Shown: positions 1-7,693 of the stretch, in pieces
Layout of the letters: each line of letters begins with the position of its first letter
Position numbering within the stretch: position 1 is the stretch's first letter
From: Saprospiraceae bacterium
GTDB taxonomy: Bacteria; Bacteroidota; Bacteroidia; Chitinophagales; Saprospiraceae
Direction of reading: 5' to 3'
Assembly (NCBI GenBank): GCA_022842725.1
Contig: JALHOZ010000032.1
Span: 1-53,932 of the forward strand
Length of the DNA stretch: 53,932 nt
Notes under the pieces: generated by a model
Seen by the model: only the letters and a program-made list of their open reading frames with translations
Told to the model about the DNA's origin: nothing
Databases searched by the model: none
Program-made: the position numbers and the translations under genes

Positions 1-119
1 GGTAGAAAAAATTTAAATTTTTAACCCGTCAGATCATCCTCAAAGGTGGTTCACTTTGCTCCGGAATAGGTGGCTCAGTTTGGACCGGAATCGATGGTTC
101 AGTTTGACCGGAATATGCA
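1..119. mobile_element. End of an IS21-family-type insertion sequence (cut by window edge)
   Basis: The first 119 bases carry three tandem imperfect copies of a GGTTCAGTTTG-ACCGGAAT motif and stop at a CA dinucleotide (118-119). Multiple internal repeats near a TG...CA terminus are known for IS21-family (istA/istB) elements. Immediately inside lies an open coding frame that has lost its 5' end, as expected if the element inserted into that gene. No transposase can be read here because the element continues beyond the window. Family assignment rests on the repeat pattern only. Confidence 0.6.
45..116. repeat. Three 24-bp tandem terminal repeats of the IS end
   Basis: Copies begin near 45, 69 and 93. 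Each has the form G(A/G)TGG(T/C)TCA(C/G)TTTG followed by an optional spacer base or two and CCGGAAT. The period is about 24 bp. Such repeats at IS21-type ends are generally taken to be transposase binding sites; that role is inferred here. Confidence 0.65.
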
Positions 120-851
120 GAGGGGTATATTTCTACCAAGAAAAACATCCAATCTATCTTTCCTTTTAGGAAAAACATTTGGAGCCAAGATGTTATTTTT
201 AAATTACTTTCTAATCTAAATTTAGAGAAAATATTAGCAATCTCAAAAAATATTGATTTTGGTATCCACCAAGAAAAAGTGATAAAAACTATTACCAAAA
301 AAGTTGATACAAATTTTACTCTTGACCAAAAACTGAATATTTTGTTAGATACTAATGTAATAGCATTTAATCATTTGGTATTCGACTTTCTAAAATCTAC
401 TGATTATCCTTTGGCAAAAGAGACTTCTTTTCCTTTATTAGATAATGATGCAGTATTGGTAAGAGATGATATTTTTAAAATATTAGAAGAAAGTGGTGTT
501 GGAGTACCTTCCTATTATAATAAAATTGATTTTAAAGTTAATGACAAAAAAGGGCAATATGCTCGAAGTCGTTCTGGATGCTTTTTCTGTTTTTTTCAAC
601 AGAAAATCGAATGGGTTTGGTTGTATGAACAACATCCTGATCAATTTATAAAGGCAATGGAATATGAAAAGGATGGATTTACTTGGGGACAAGGTGAAAG
701 TTTGGAAGAATTAATTAAACCAGAAAGATTGGCTAAAATCAAAGAAGAATTTATACTCAGGCGAGAGAATAAATCAAAAATAAATTCACCTTTTCTTACA
801 GACATATTGGAGGATGCTGAAGAAGAAGGTTGTGCAGCTTGCTTTATTTAA
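120..851 (+). pseudogene. PAPS-reductase / DndC-like protein, 5' end removed by the IS
   Basis: The frame is open from inside the IS end (the last in-frame stop is at 105-107) to 851, and the sequence upstream of the first usable start (GTG at 279) is clearly coding, so the gene is 5'-truncated. The C-terminal half has the hallmark of PAPS-reductase-family ATP pyrophosphatases: an RSGC-x2-C segment near 565-590, then a Glu-Trp and a HPDQF-type helix, and a second CxxC at the very end (near 829-845). Four Cys in two CxxC pairs suit an Fe-S cluster. DndC of DNA phosphorothioation systems belongs to this family; the neighbouring DndD-like ATPase favours that reading. The PP-loop half that binds ATP is missing, so activity from this copy is unlikely. 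A sulfur-assimilation enzyme is less likely given the neighbours. Confidence 0.65.
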
Positions 852-868
852 TTGACTAAATTCAAATT

Positions 869-1618
869 ATGTTTTTTTCTAGAATAAATATAATCGTAAT
901 AATTGTTGTAGTTTCTGTTTTATTTATTAGCTTACTCCTTATAATAAACACAACAATCAGTAATTTATTTGCAGCTGTATTTGGCTCGATAGTTGCAAGT
1001 ATGGCAGTTTCCTCTTTTTACAATGAAGAATTGCATAAAGCAATGGATAAATACAATAAAATTGGGCTAGTAAATTATTTTGACAATTTTGAAGATGCAC
1101 ATAATCTTATTAAGGAGAAAATATCTAAAGCTAAATTAGTAGAGATTTTTGTGATGTATGGAGATTCATTTGTTAACACTTCAACAATTTCTATCAAAGC
1201 ATTACTATCCAAAGAAAATTCAAAATTTCGTTATTTTATGTATAGTTTAGAAAACAATTTCATTAATTCTTATGGTAATCATTGGGGTGAAGTTGAAGAA
1301 AATACAAAGTACAATAAAGAAGGTCTAAAATCAAAAATCGAAAATGTAAAAAAAGACTTAAGATTATTATTAAAAACTAAACATCAAACCTGTGAATTTG
1401 AATTTTATGAAATTCAAAGTGCACCAATGTCATATTCGTTCTATAGGATGGATAATGAATTATTTTTTGTGCCAAGTAAAAACATAAGATCTAAAGCAAT
1501 AAAACCTGCAGTTTTTCAATTTAAAATAACAGCTTTTGAAAACTCAATGTTCAACAAACTAATTTCTGAGTTAAGCTTAATGATTGAAAATAAAGAAGTA
1601 ATCAAAGTTGATTTATGA
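869..1618 (+). CDS. Membrane-anchored protein of unknown function in the defence-like cluster
   Basis: A 249-residue protein. Residues about 7-50 are two closely spaced hydrophobic stretches, predicted to be one helical hairpin or two transmembrane helices; the remainder is soluble, Lys- and Glu-rich and probably cytoplasmic. The soluble part alternates strands and helices, and the segments VEIFVMYGDSF and YRMDNELFFVP resemble the core strands of PLD-like nuclease or effector folds, but no HKD motif is visible, so this is only a suggestion. It begins 17 bases after the DndC-like gene and its stop overlaps the start of the exonuclease gene (ATGA), so it is translated with its neighbours. N-terminal membrane anchors plus a soluble domain are common in defence effectors. 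Function unknown. Confidence 0.75.
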   Translation: MFFSRINIIVIIVVVSVLFISLLLIINTTISNLFAAVFGSIVASMAVSSFYNEELHKAMDKYNKIGLVNYFDNFEDAHNLIKEKISKAKLVEIFVMYGDSFVNTSTISIKALLSKENSKFRYFMYSLENNFINSYGNHWGEVEENTKYNKEGLKSKIENVKKDLRLLLKTKHQTCEFEFYEIQSAPMSYSFYRMDNELFFVPSKNIRSKAIKPAVFQFKITAFENSMFNKLISELSLMIENKEVIKVDL

Positions 1619-2163
1619 TTTGTTTTATTGATTTTGAAACCACAGGTATTGATGTATTTAGAGACGAACCAATTGATTTTGGTGCTGTTTTAGTTGATTT
1701 TGATTGGACGATTATTAAAGAATTTTCATCTACGATTTCAATTAATAAAAGCGTTTATTTAACAAAAAAATCCTTTAATATTCATAACATTTCTAAAGAG
1801 ATATTGGAAAAATCTCCTAACCAAAAGGAAGTAATTTCTAAATTTTTTAATCAATTTGGGACAGATTTTAGGCTGGGTGGTTGGAATACCAGTTTTGATG
1901 TATCTTTCTTACGTAAAATATGCCATAAAAACGGAATGATGGTTCAGTATAATAGAATTAATCATCGTCATATTGATGCTCAATCTTTAGGATTTCTAGC
2001 TTGTGAATTAGGCTTGGTAAAAAGCGGTATAAGCTCGTTAAATGACTGGATAAATTATTTCGGTCTTATAAGAAGTAATAATCATTCAGCTATTGAGGAT
2101 GCGAAATTAACGTTTCAGGTATATATTGAATTATTAAACCTCTTTAAATCTAGTATTAAATAA
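1615..2163 (+). CDS. DnaQ/DEDD-family 3'-5' exonuclease
   Basis: A 182-residue single-domain exonuclease. All three DEDD motifs are readable: FIDFETTG at residues 4-11 (Exo I, Asp and Glu), GGWNTSFDVSFL near residues 86-97 (Exo II, Asp) and HSAIEDA near residues 160-166 (Exo III, the His-x4-Asp that defines the DEDDh subgroup). The family removes nucleotides from 3' ends of DNA or RNA using two metal ions. It is shorter than polymerase III epsilon subunits that carry extra domains. The start overlaps the preceding stop by four bases, indicating translational coupling. In this setting it more likely processes or degrades foreign DNA or RNA than proofreads replication; that role is inferred. 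Confidence 0.85.
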   Translation: MICFIDFETTGIDVFRDEPIDFGAVLVDFDWTIIKEFSSTISINKSVYLTKKSFNIHNISKEILEKSPNQKEVISKFFNQFGTDFRLGGWNTSFDVSFLRKICHKNGMMVQYNRINHRHIDAQSLGFLACELGLVKSGISSLNDWINYFGLIRSNNHSAIEDAKLTFQVYIELLNLFKSSIK

Positions 2164-2289
2164 ATGGAAAATAATCAAAAAATATATCTAACCCAGAGCT
2201 TTATCAAAACCATAGACTTTAGAGTACTTGATTTAATAGCGTTTTTTTTGACAATTTACATTTGTCAGTTAAGCTTAATTCATGCTTAG
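2164..2289 (+). CDS. Short ORF of 41 codons, possibly a gene remnant
   Basis: An ATG follows directly after the exonuclease stop codon and opens a frame of 41 codons (starting MENNQKIYLTQSF) ending in TAG at 2287-2289. The N-terminal half looks like the beginning of a soluble protein, while the rest is hydrophobic. It may be a real small protein translated by re-initiation or the 5' stump of a lost gene. No family recognised. Confidence 0.25.
   Translation: MENNQKIYLTQSFIKTIDFRVLDLIAFFLTIYICQLSLIHA
2249..2267. promoter_or_regulatory. Inverted repeat upstream of the helicase gene
   Basis: TGACAA (2249-2254) and TTGTCA (2262-2267) form a perfect 6-bp inverted repeat with a 7-bp spacer. It lies about 60 bases before the helicase start, in the only sizeable gap of the cluster. 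It could be an operator, for example for the small HTH protein at the end of the cluster, which is an inference. Confidence 0.35.
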
Positions 2290-2326
2290 AGTCAAATTAT
2301 TAATGAAAAAGTAGTTTCGTACAAAT

Positions 2327-4534
2327 ATGCTTAAAGATTCCGATTGGTCAGAAGATAGAGATTACAAAACTGGTTCAGAAAATGAACCCATACAATTCTA
2401 TTTAGAGGGATTAGCTAATAGTAATGAGTTTAGTTTGTTATTGGGTTATTTTAGTTCATCAGCAATCAATCTGCTTTCAATTGGTTTTGCTACTTTTATA
2501 AGCAAGGGTGGTAGAATGAAAATGGTGATCAATCATTTGTTATCTTCAAGGGATAAAGATGCTATTTTGAGAGCAGAGGAAGGAAGTCAGCAAGATTTGC
2601 AGGTTTTTGACTTAACTGACCCTAGCTTTTTGCATAGGTATTTAGATGATTACAGCAATCATTTCTTTGATTGTTTAACTTATTTGATTATAGAGAAGCG
2701 CATAGAAATAAAGATAGTAAAGCCTAAAAATGGCAAAGGAATAGCACATTACAAATCAGGTGTTTTTGGTGATGGAGTGGATCATGTTGGTTATAAAGCA
2801 TCATGTAATTTTACACTTCATGGATTATCAGAAAATTTGGAAGAACTTGAAGCATTCCTTAGTTGGGAAAATGGAAGGTCAAACAAGTTAATTAAAAAGC
2901 AGCTCAAACTAATAGATGATTATTTCAAAGAAAAAGATGAAGATGTAGAGTACATACCTGTTGATGAAATAGAAGTGGTTCTCAAAGATAGATTTGGAAT
3001 GAAAGACATCAATGAGTTGTTGGTTCAAGAAGAACAACTTCTTAGAAAGAAACAGAGTTTAATATCAAACCCCAAACTCAAAAAAACAATTACCAAGCTT
3101 TTTAGTGAAATAGAAATTATAAGAAGAACACCAAAATTCCCTTATTCAGAAGGTCCGAGAGAGTATCAGATTAATGCTTACAACAGTTGGGTGGCAAATA
3201 ATTACAAAGGAATGTTCGCAATGGCAACAGGGACAGGAAAAACGATAACTTCCCTCAACTGCCTGCTGAACGAATATATGAAAACAGGAATTTACAGAGC
3301 TATTATTACGGTTCCAACAACAGCTTTGGTTGAGCAATGGAAAAAAGAATGTGCAAAATTCAATTTTAAAAACGTCATTACAGTCAGTTCAAAAGAGAAT
3401 TGGGATAAGAATCTTGCGTTTTTCAATACGGCTTCAAAACTGATTGATACTTCGTATATCGTTATTGTAACTTATGCTTCATTACCAAGGCCTAAGTTTC
3501 AAAGCTACTTTACTCAACTTCCCAAAGACACTATTTTAATTGCAGATGAAACGCACAATTTAGGTTCGCAAGGACTTTTAAGATTGTTGCCAAACATACA
3601 CCTTGAAAAACGAATTGGCTTATCTGCAACTCCAAACAGGAAATTTGATGAAGCAGGGAATCAAGCCATTCAAGAGTTTTTCAATGATGAGCCACCATAC
3701 ATTGTTTCCTATTCAATGGAGGAAGCCTTAAAAATTGGATGGCTTTGTAATTACACTTACTATCCGCATATAGTAAAGCTCACAGACCCAGAAATGGAAA
3801 AGTACAAGGAGCTTTCTCTTCAACTGTTGCGAATGGGCTTATTTGACAAAGAAACAGGAAATTTCAGAAGTACTCCTGAAATTGAAAAGAAACTCCTTGA
3901 AAGAAAACGAATTATTCACAAAGCAGCCAATAAATTAGAAGCTTTCAAAGCAATTCTAAGAAGTGAATTTGATAAACGAAAGAGCCTGAAATATACATTG
4001 ATTTATGTGCCTGAGGGGTTTGAGGCAAATTATGAAGATGAAGATTTCAGTACTGAAACAGAAGATGAAAACAGGTTGATTAACGAATATACAAAAGCAG
4101 TTAGCCAAACAGATGATTCTGTAATGGTGAAACAGTTTACTGCAGATTCTACTAATCGTGAGGAGATCTTAAAAAACTTTGAAGAAAGTAAAATTCACGT
4201 ATTGACCTCTATGAAATGTTTGGATGAAGGTGTTGATGTGCCACGTTCCGAACTAGCCATATTTTGTGCAAGTACTGGTAATCCTAGACAATTTATCCAA
4301 AGAAGAGGCAGAGTTTTGCGATTGCACAAAGATAAAATTCACGCAACCATACACGATTTAGTAGTTGTGCCCGAAGTAGCTGATGAAAGCACCTTTGAAA
4401 TGGAAAAAGGTCTAGTAAAAAAAGAATTAGAACGAGTGGTTGACTTTGCTAATCTGGCAATGAACAAGACCGACACTTACGAAACGCTGAAAAGCATATT
4501 GGACTACTACAACCTAAACCTTAACGATTTATAA
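2327..4534 (+). CDS. PLD-like nuclease domain fused to SF2 DEAD/DEAH-type helicase
   Basis: A 735-residue protein. Residues about 25-190 resemble a phospholipase-D-type nuclease domain, with an HYK segment and a following Asp near residues 140-147 that fit a relaxed HKD motif. An SF2 helicase core follows: Walker A ATGTGKT near residue 300, Walker B-type ADETH near 404, the GLSATPN motif III near 431, a DEGVDVP motif V and QFIQRRGRVLR motif VI near 655. PLD-helicase fusions are known from restriction and defence loci (COG1061-like helicases), where the helicase translocates along DNA and the PLD domain cuts. One HKD copy suggests a dimeric active site. The small gene at 4545 follows by 10 bases. 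The helicase call is firm; nuclease activity is inferred. Confidence 0.85.
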   Translation: MLKDSDWSEDRDYKTGSENEPIQFYLEGLANSNEFSLLLGYFSSSAINLLSIGFATFISKGGRMKMVINHLLSSRDKDAILRAEEGSQQDLQVFDLTDPSFLHRYLDDYSNHFFDCLTYLIIEKRIEIKIVKPKNGKGIAHYKSGVFGDGVDHVGYKASCNFTLHGLSENLEELEAFLSWENGRSNKLIKKQLKLIDDYFKEKDEDVEYIPVDEIEVVLKDRFGMKDINELLVQEEQLLRKKQSLISNPKLKKTITKLFSEIEIIRRTPKFPYSEGPREYQINAYNSWVANNYKGMFAMATGTGKTITSLNCLLNEYMKTGIYRAIITVPTTALVEQWKKECAKFNFKNVITVSSKENWDKNLAFFNTASKLIDTSYIVIVTYASLPRPKFQSYFTQLPKDTILIADETHNLGSQGLLRLLPNIHLEKRIGLSATPNRKFDEAGNQAIQEFFNDEPPYIVSYSMEEALKIGWLCNYTYYPHIVKLTDPEMEKYKELSLQLLRMGLFDKETGNFRSTPEIEKKLLERKRIIHKAANKLEAFKAILRSEFDKRKSLKYTLIYVPEGFEANYEDEDFSTETEDENRLINEYTKAVSQTDDSVMVKQFTADSTNREEILKNFEESKIHVLTSMKCLDEGVDVPRSELAIFCASTGNPRQFIQRRGRVLRLHKDKIHATIHDLVVVPEVADESTFEMEKGLVKKELERVVDFANLAMNKTDTYETLKSILDYYNLNLNDL

Positions 4535-4544
4535 AATTATTATT

Positions 4545-4775
4545 ATGGCAAGAAAAGACGATATACTCAAAAGTTTTTTAACCCACGAGCTACTTGAAAA
4601 CAAGTATGAATTCAATAAAGAAGAATTGCCTTCAACAATAAGAGAAGCACTAAATTCTGATAAACCTATTATTAAAGCAATTGCTTTGATAGTAGAAGGT
4701 TTGGACGGAACTTCACCAGTTACGGATTCGGTATTGCGAAACCAAGTTACTCAATTTTTAAATGAGGCCTTATGA
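4545..4775 (+). CDS. Small hypothetical protein coupled to the DndD-like ATPase
   Basis: A 76-residue, mostly helical, charged protein with no signal or membrane segment. It sits between the helicase and the SMC-like ATPase, and its last codon overlaps the ATPase start (ATG at 4772 within ATGA), which argues for a stoichiometric partner of that ATPase. Its size suggested DndE, but the basic nick-binding sequence typical of DndE is not evident. No family recognised. Confidence 0.7.
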   Translation: MARKDDILKSFLTHELLENKYEFNKEELPSTIREALNSDKPIIKAIALIVEGLDGTSPVTDSVLRNQVTQFLNEAL

Positions 4776-6922
4776 TAATCAGAAAAATACAAATTGACAA
4801 TTACCTCTGTTATTACGATACCAATACTTTTGAATTATCGGAAGGTTTAAACATTATCCTTGGAGAAAATGGAGAAGGAAAAACAAAATTCTTTGAATCA
4901 GTAGATTGGCTTTTCAATGGAGAGAATCGAGAATTAGATATGCTAGTGTCTGCCAAAAAACTGAATGAAACGGAAATTGGTGATAGTTTTCGTGTAAGGG
5001 TTTCAATGATCGTAGAGCAATATGGAGAGAAAAGTATCATCACAAAATCTTTCCTCGCAAAAAAAGAAAAAGCAAATGAATGTTCGACTTCAAGTTTTAT
5101 GATTGAAGGTATCTCTGAAAATAGTTCGGGAGAAAGAACACAAGTTGATGGACAAGCTCTTTTGGACAGAATATTCCCTTTTCAGATTCGGAAATATTCA
5201 ATGTTCAAGGGTGAAGCGGAACTTAATATTTTTGAAAGTGATAGTGCATTAGCAAACCTTATAAATCTATTTTCGGAGGCGAAGCATTATGATAAATACT
5301 CTGAAAAGGGAGCTTTTTTACGAGAGAAAGCAGAAAAAGCAGTAGAAGATTCTTCAAAGCTTGATAAAAAAAATGAAGCTCTTTACAAAAAACTCGAGGC
5401 AGATATTCTTCAATTAGAAAATAAAAAACACGCGTTCAAAGTTCATTTAGACTCCACTGAAAAAGAAATCAAGAAAATTGAAGAAAATTTACAAGATGCT
5501 GAAAGACACGTAAATAATGCAGATGCTTTAGAAACCATAAACAACCGAATTAAGAAAATAGAAAATCAGATTTCGAATTATACAGCAAGGATTGATGAAA
5601 ACTACACTACTTCCCTTTTTGACGAAAATTGGATTCTAGTCAATTTCGAATCATTTCATAAAGAGTTTGCAGCAAAAGTGTCCGCACACAGCAAAACCAG
5701 AAGAGAGCTTCAATCGCAATTTGATGAACAAAAAGGAATCATAAAAGGAGAGAAAAAAGCAAAGGCAGAATTATTAAATAATTCTATTCCGCTTCCTAAT
5801 AACATACCTTCAAAAGCTATTATGGAAGAAATGTTAAATGATGAAATTTGCAAAGTGTGCAATCGTGAAGCTAAAAAGGGTTCTGATGCCTACGAGTTTA
5901 TGATGGAAAGATTGAAAACCTATTTAGAAAGTCAAGTTACAGAAAGTAATGAACCCGATAAAGAAGAACCACTTTTTAAATATGATTATACAAACAGACT
6001 TGATAATTTAAGCATAAGTCACGAAGACAACCTTAAAAATCTCAGATTAATAAGAACCAAAATCAAAGAACTATTTGAATTTAATGATGACCGCAAAAAA
6101 GACATTGAAGAGCTAAATGAACAATTAGAAAAAGAAAAAACAGAAAGAGAAAAAATATTAGGCAATTCAAGTATTGGTGCTGAGAAATTAAGTGATGTAC
6201 TAAAAAATTACAATGCTTGGCAAAGAGACCTTAAAAATCGTAATCAAGACCAAGTGGACTATACAACAAAATTGAAAGGTCTTGAATCTGAGTTAAAAGC
6301 AAAGAAGGAGGAAAAGGACAAAATTGACACAAGTTCAGCTAATTCTTTCTTGATTAAAACAAGAAACATCTTGCGTGACATTGAAACTATTTTTATAGAT
6401 ACCAAGGAGAAGAAATTTGATGAATTTATTGAGAAGCTTCAAACCAAATCAAACAACTTTTTCAAGACCATCAATATTGATGCTTTCACTGGAACAATAG
6501 TTTTTACAAGAAGAAACAAGGTAAATCGTACAATAGTTGAAGTAGAATTGCAAGAAGATGGCAGGACTTTCTATAAGCCAAACCAATCATTATTAACTTC
6601 AATGCACATTTCAATCTTATTTGCAATTTCTGAATTGGCATCAGAAATTAAAGAAGAAAACTTCCCTATGATTTTTGATGCTCCAACTTCATCGTTCGGT
6701 GAAAACAAAACAGCTCAATTTTTGAACCTGATTTATGAAACCGAAAATCAAAAAATTCTTCTAATCAAAGATTTTCTGCACACAGACAAAGCAACAAAAA
6801 CGCTTTCCATTAAAAAAGAATTTGAGAATGTTAGAAGAGACAAAGCATTTTGGGTGAAATTAGAAAGACCTTTTGACCCAAACAACTTGAAAACAATTAA
6901 CTCACAAGTAATTACATTATAA
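4772..6922 (+). CDS. DndD/Rad50-like SMC-type ATPase
   Basis: A 716-residue protein with the split ATPase architecture of Rad50/DndD. Walker A GENGEGKT is at residues 31-38. Long heptad-rich coiled coils run from about 165 to 350 and 400 to 560, separated by a CKVCNREA segment near residue 360 that matches a zinc-hook-like CxxC at the coiled-coil turn. The C-terminal lobe carries a Walker B PMIFDAPTSSFGE near 632-644. The usual SGGE-type signature is replaced by a degenerate NQSLLTS segment. DndD is the ATPase partner in DNA phosphorothioation; related ATPases also act in other defence systems. It overlaps the small gene before it and is 1 base from the next, so the three form a tight unit. 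DndD kinship is likely; the exact family is uncertain. Confidence 0.75.
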   Translation: MIIRKIQIDNYLCYYDTNTFELSEGLNIILGENGEGKTKFFESVDWLFNGENRELDMLVSAKKLNETEIGDSFRVRVSMIVEQYGEKSIITKSFLAKKEKANECSTSSFMIEGISENSSGERTQVDGQALLDRIFPFQIRKYSMFKGEAELNIFESDSALANLINLFSEAKHYDKYSEKGAFLREKAEKAVEDSSKLDKKNEALYKKLEADILQLENKKHAFKVHLDSTEKEIKKIEENLQDAERHVNNADALETINNRIKKIENQISNYTARIDENYTTSLFDENWILVNFESFHKEFAAKVSAHSKTRRELQSQFDEQKGIIKGEKKAKAELLNNSIPLPNNIPSKAIMEEMLNDEICKVCNREAKKGSDAYEFMMERLKTYLESQVTESNEPDKEEPLFKYDYTNRLDNLSISHEDNLKNLRLIRTKIKELFEFNDDRKKDIEELNEQLEKEKTEREKILGNSSIGAEKLSDVLKNYNAWQRDLKNRNQDQVDYTTKLKGLESELKAKKEEKDKIDTSSANSFLIKTRNILRDIETIFIDTKEKKFDEFIEKLQTKSNNFFKTINIDAFTGTIVFTRRNKVNRTIVEVELQEDGRTFYKPNQSLLTSMHISILFAISELASEIKEENFPMIFDAPTSSFGENKTAQFLNLIYETENQKILLIKDFLHTDKATKTLSIKKEFENVRRDKAFWVKLERPFDPNNLKTINSQVITL

Positions 6923-6923
6923 G

Positions 6924-7445
6924 ATGAAGAATTTATTTGAAAAATGGAAAACTAGAATTCCAAAATACAGTGAGACTCATAAAGACTTATTTACTTCACT
7001 TTCTCAAAAGTTTGGTGCAGAAGGTGAGAAGAAAATCAATTTGGGTAAACATTTCAGTACCAACTATGAATTATACACCTATGCTTTTTTCTTAGGACTT
7101 TACAACAATGAATTTGCTCCAATTCCTGACGGAGAAAAGAAAACAGATTTTAGCCACCATATTCAGCACTGGGGTAGCAAGACAACAGTATCAACACGTA
7201 AGGACTTTACCAACTTACAAGAAAATATGTTTATTGCACTTTTAGCAAAAACGGACATTGATCTAGTAGCCCTTGAAAAAGGAGATTTGGATGAAGATGA
7301 TGCGGTAAAATTGTTGATTAAAACAATGGAATCGTACACCAACGGAGGCCTAATTCTGATAAAGGAAAAACTGGAAGAAAACCCAAACTACTTTCTTCAA
7401 CCCACTTCATTTTTGAATATGATTTTAGAAACGGAAAAAGTATAA
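6924..7445 (+). CDS. Hypothetical protein of the DndD-like cluster
   Basis: A 173-residue soluble protein that starts one base after the ATPase stop codon. It contains an aromatic-rich central segment (NYELYTYAFFLGLYNNEF near residues 49-66), a charged SHHIQHWG stretch, and a helical Asp/Glu-rich C-terminal half. No signal peptide, membrane segment or catalytic motif is recognised. The tight spacing suggests a subunit or adaptor of the ATPase/helicase machinery. No family can be named from sequence alone. Confidence 0.7.
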   Translation: MKNLFEKWKTRIPKYSETHKDLFTSLSQKFGAEGEKKINLGKHFSTNYELYTYAFFLGLYNNEFAPIPDGEKKTDFSHHIQHWGSKTTVSTRKDFTNLQENMFIALLAKTDIDLVALEKGDLDEDDAVKLLIKTMESYTNGGLILIKEKLEENPNYFLQPTSFLNMILETEKV

Positions 7446-7455
7446 ATGCCAAAAT

Positions 7456-7647
7456 ATGTCTGAAAATTCTATAAAATATTTAACGAGCAAAGAAGCAAAG
7501 GAAAATCTCAAAATTCAAGATTGTGACTTAGCACATATCAGAAATTCAGGCAATTTACAATATATCAAAAAAGGTAATTCCTATTTGTATTTAATGGAAT
7601 CTATTGACAAGTATAAAAAGGATAAAGAAAAAGAGATCGACAAATAA
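7456..7647 (+). CDS. Small excisionase/MerR-type HTH protein
   Basis: A 63-residue protein beginning YLTSKEAKENLKI, followed by a recognition-helix-like stretch and IKKGNSYLYLMESIDKY. This matches the layout of small winged-HTH domains of the excisionase/HTH_17 type (a SKEAA-like first helix, then a K-G-x-x-Y-L wing). Ten bases separate it from the previous gene, so it is the last gene of the island operon. Possible roles are local transcription control or target-DNA recognition; an excisionase role is also possible for an acquired island. Confidence 0.6.
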   Translation: MSENSIKYLTSKEAKENLKIQDCDLAHIRNSGNLQYIKKGNSYLYLMESIDKYKKDKEKEIDK

Positions 7648-7683
7648 GGACGTATTTTGTAACGGATTAATATACTTATTACA

Positions 7684-7693
7684 CCCCCCCCCC
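7684..7693. repeat. Ten-C homopolymer at the island/chromosome boundary
   Basis: A run of ten C (G on the minus strand) directly abuts and includes the first base of the stop codon of the EnvC-like gene. Such tracts are slippage-prone, but here a length change would not alter a protein. It marks the point where base composition changes from the AT-rich island to the flanking chromosome. Confidence 0.8.

Noticed and set aside
4545-4775. 76-residue gene as DndE
   Set aside because: Position and size suggested it, but the sequence lacks the features I would expect of DndE; left as unknown.
7684-7693. Ten-C tract as a phase-variation switch
   Set aside because: It lies at and beyond a stop codon, so changes in length would not alter a protein or an evident promoter.
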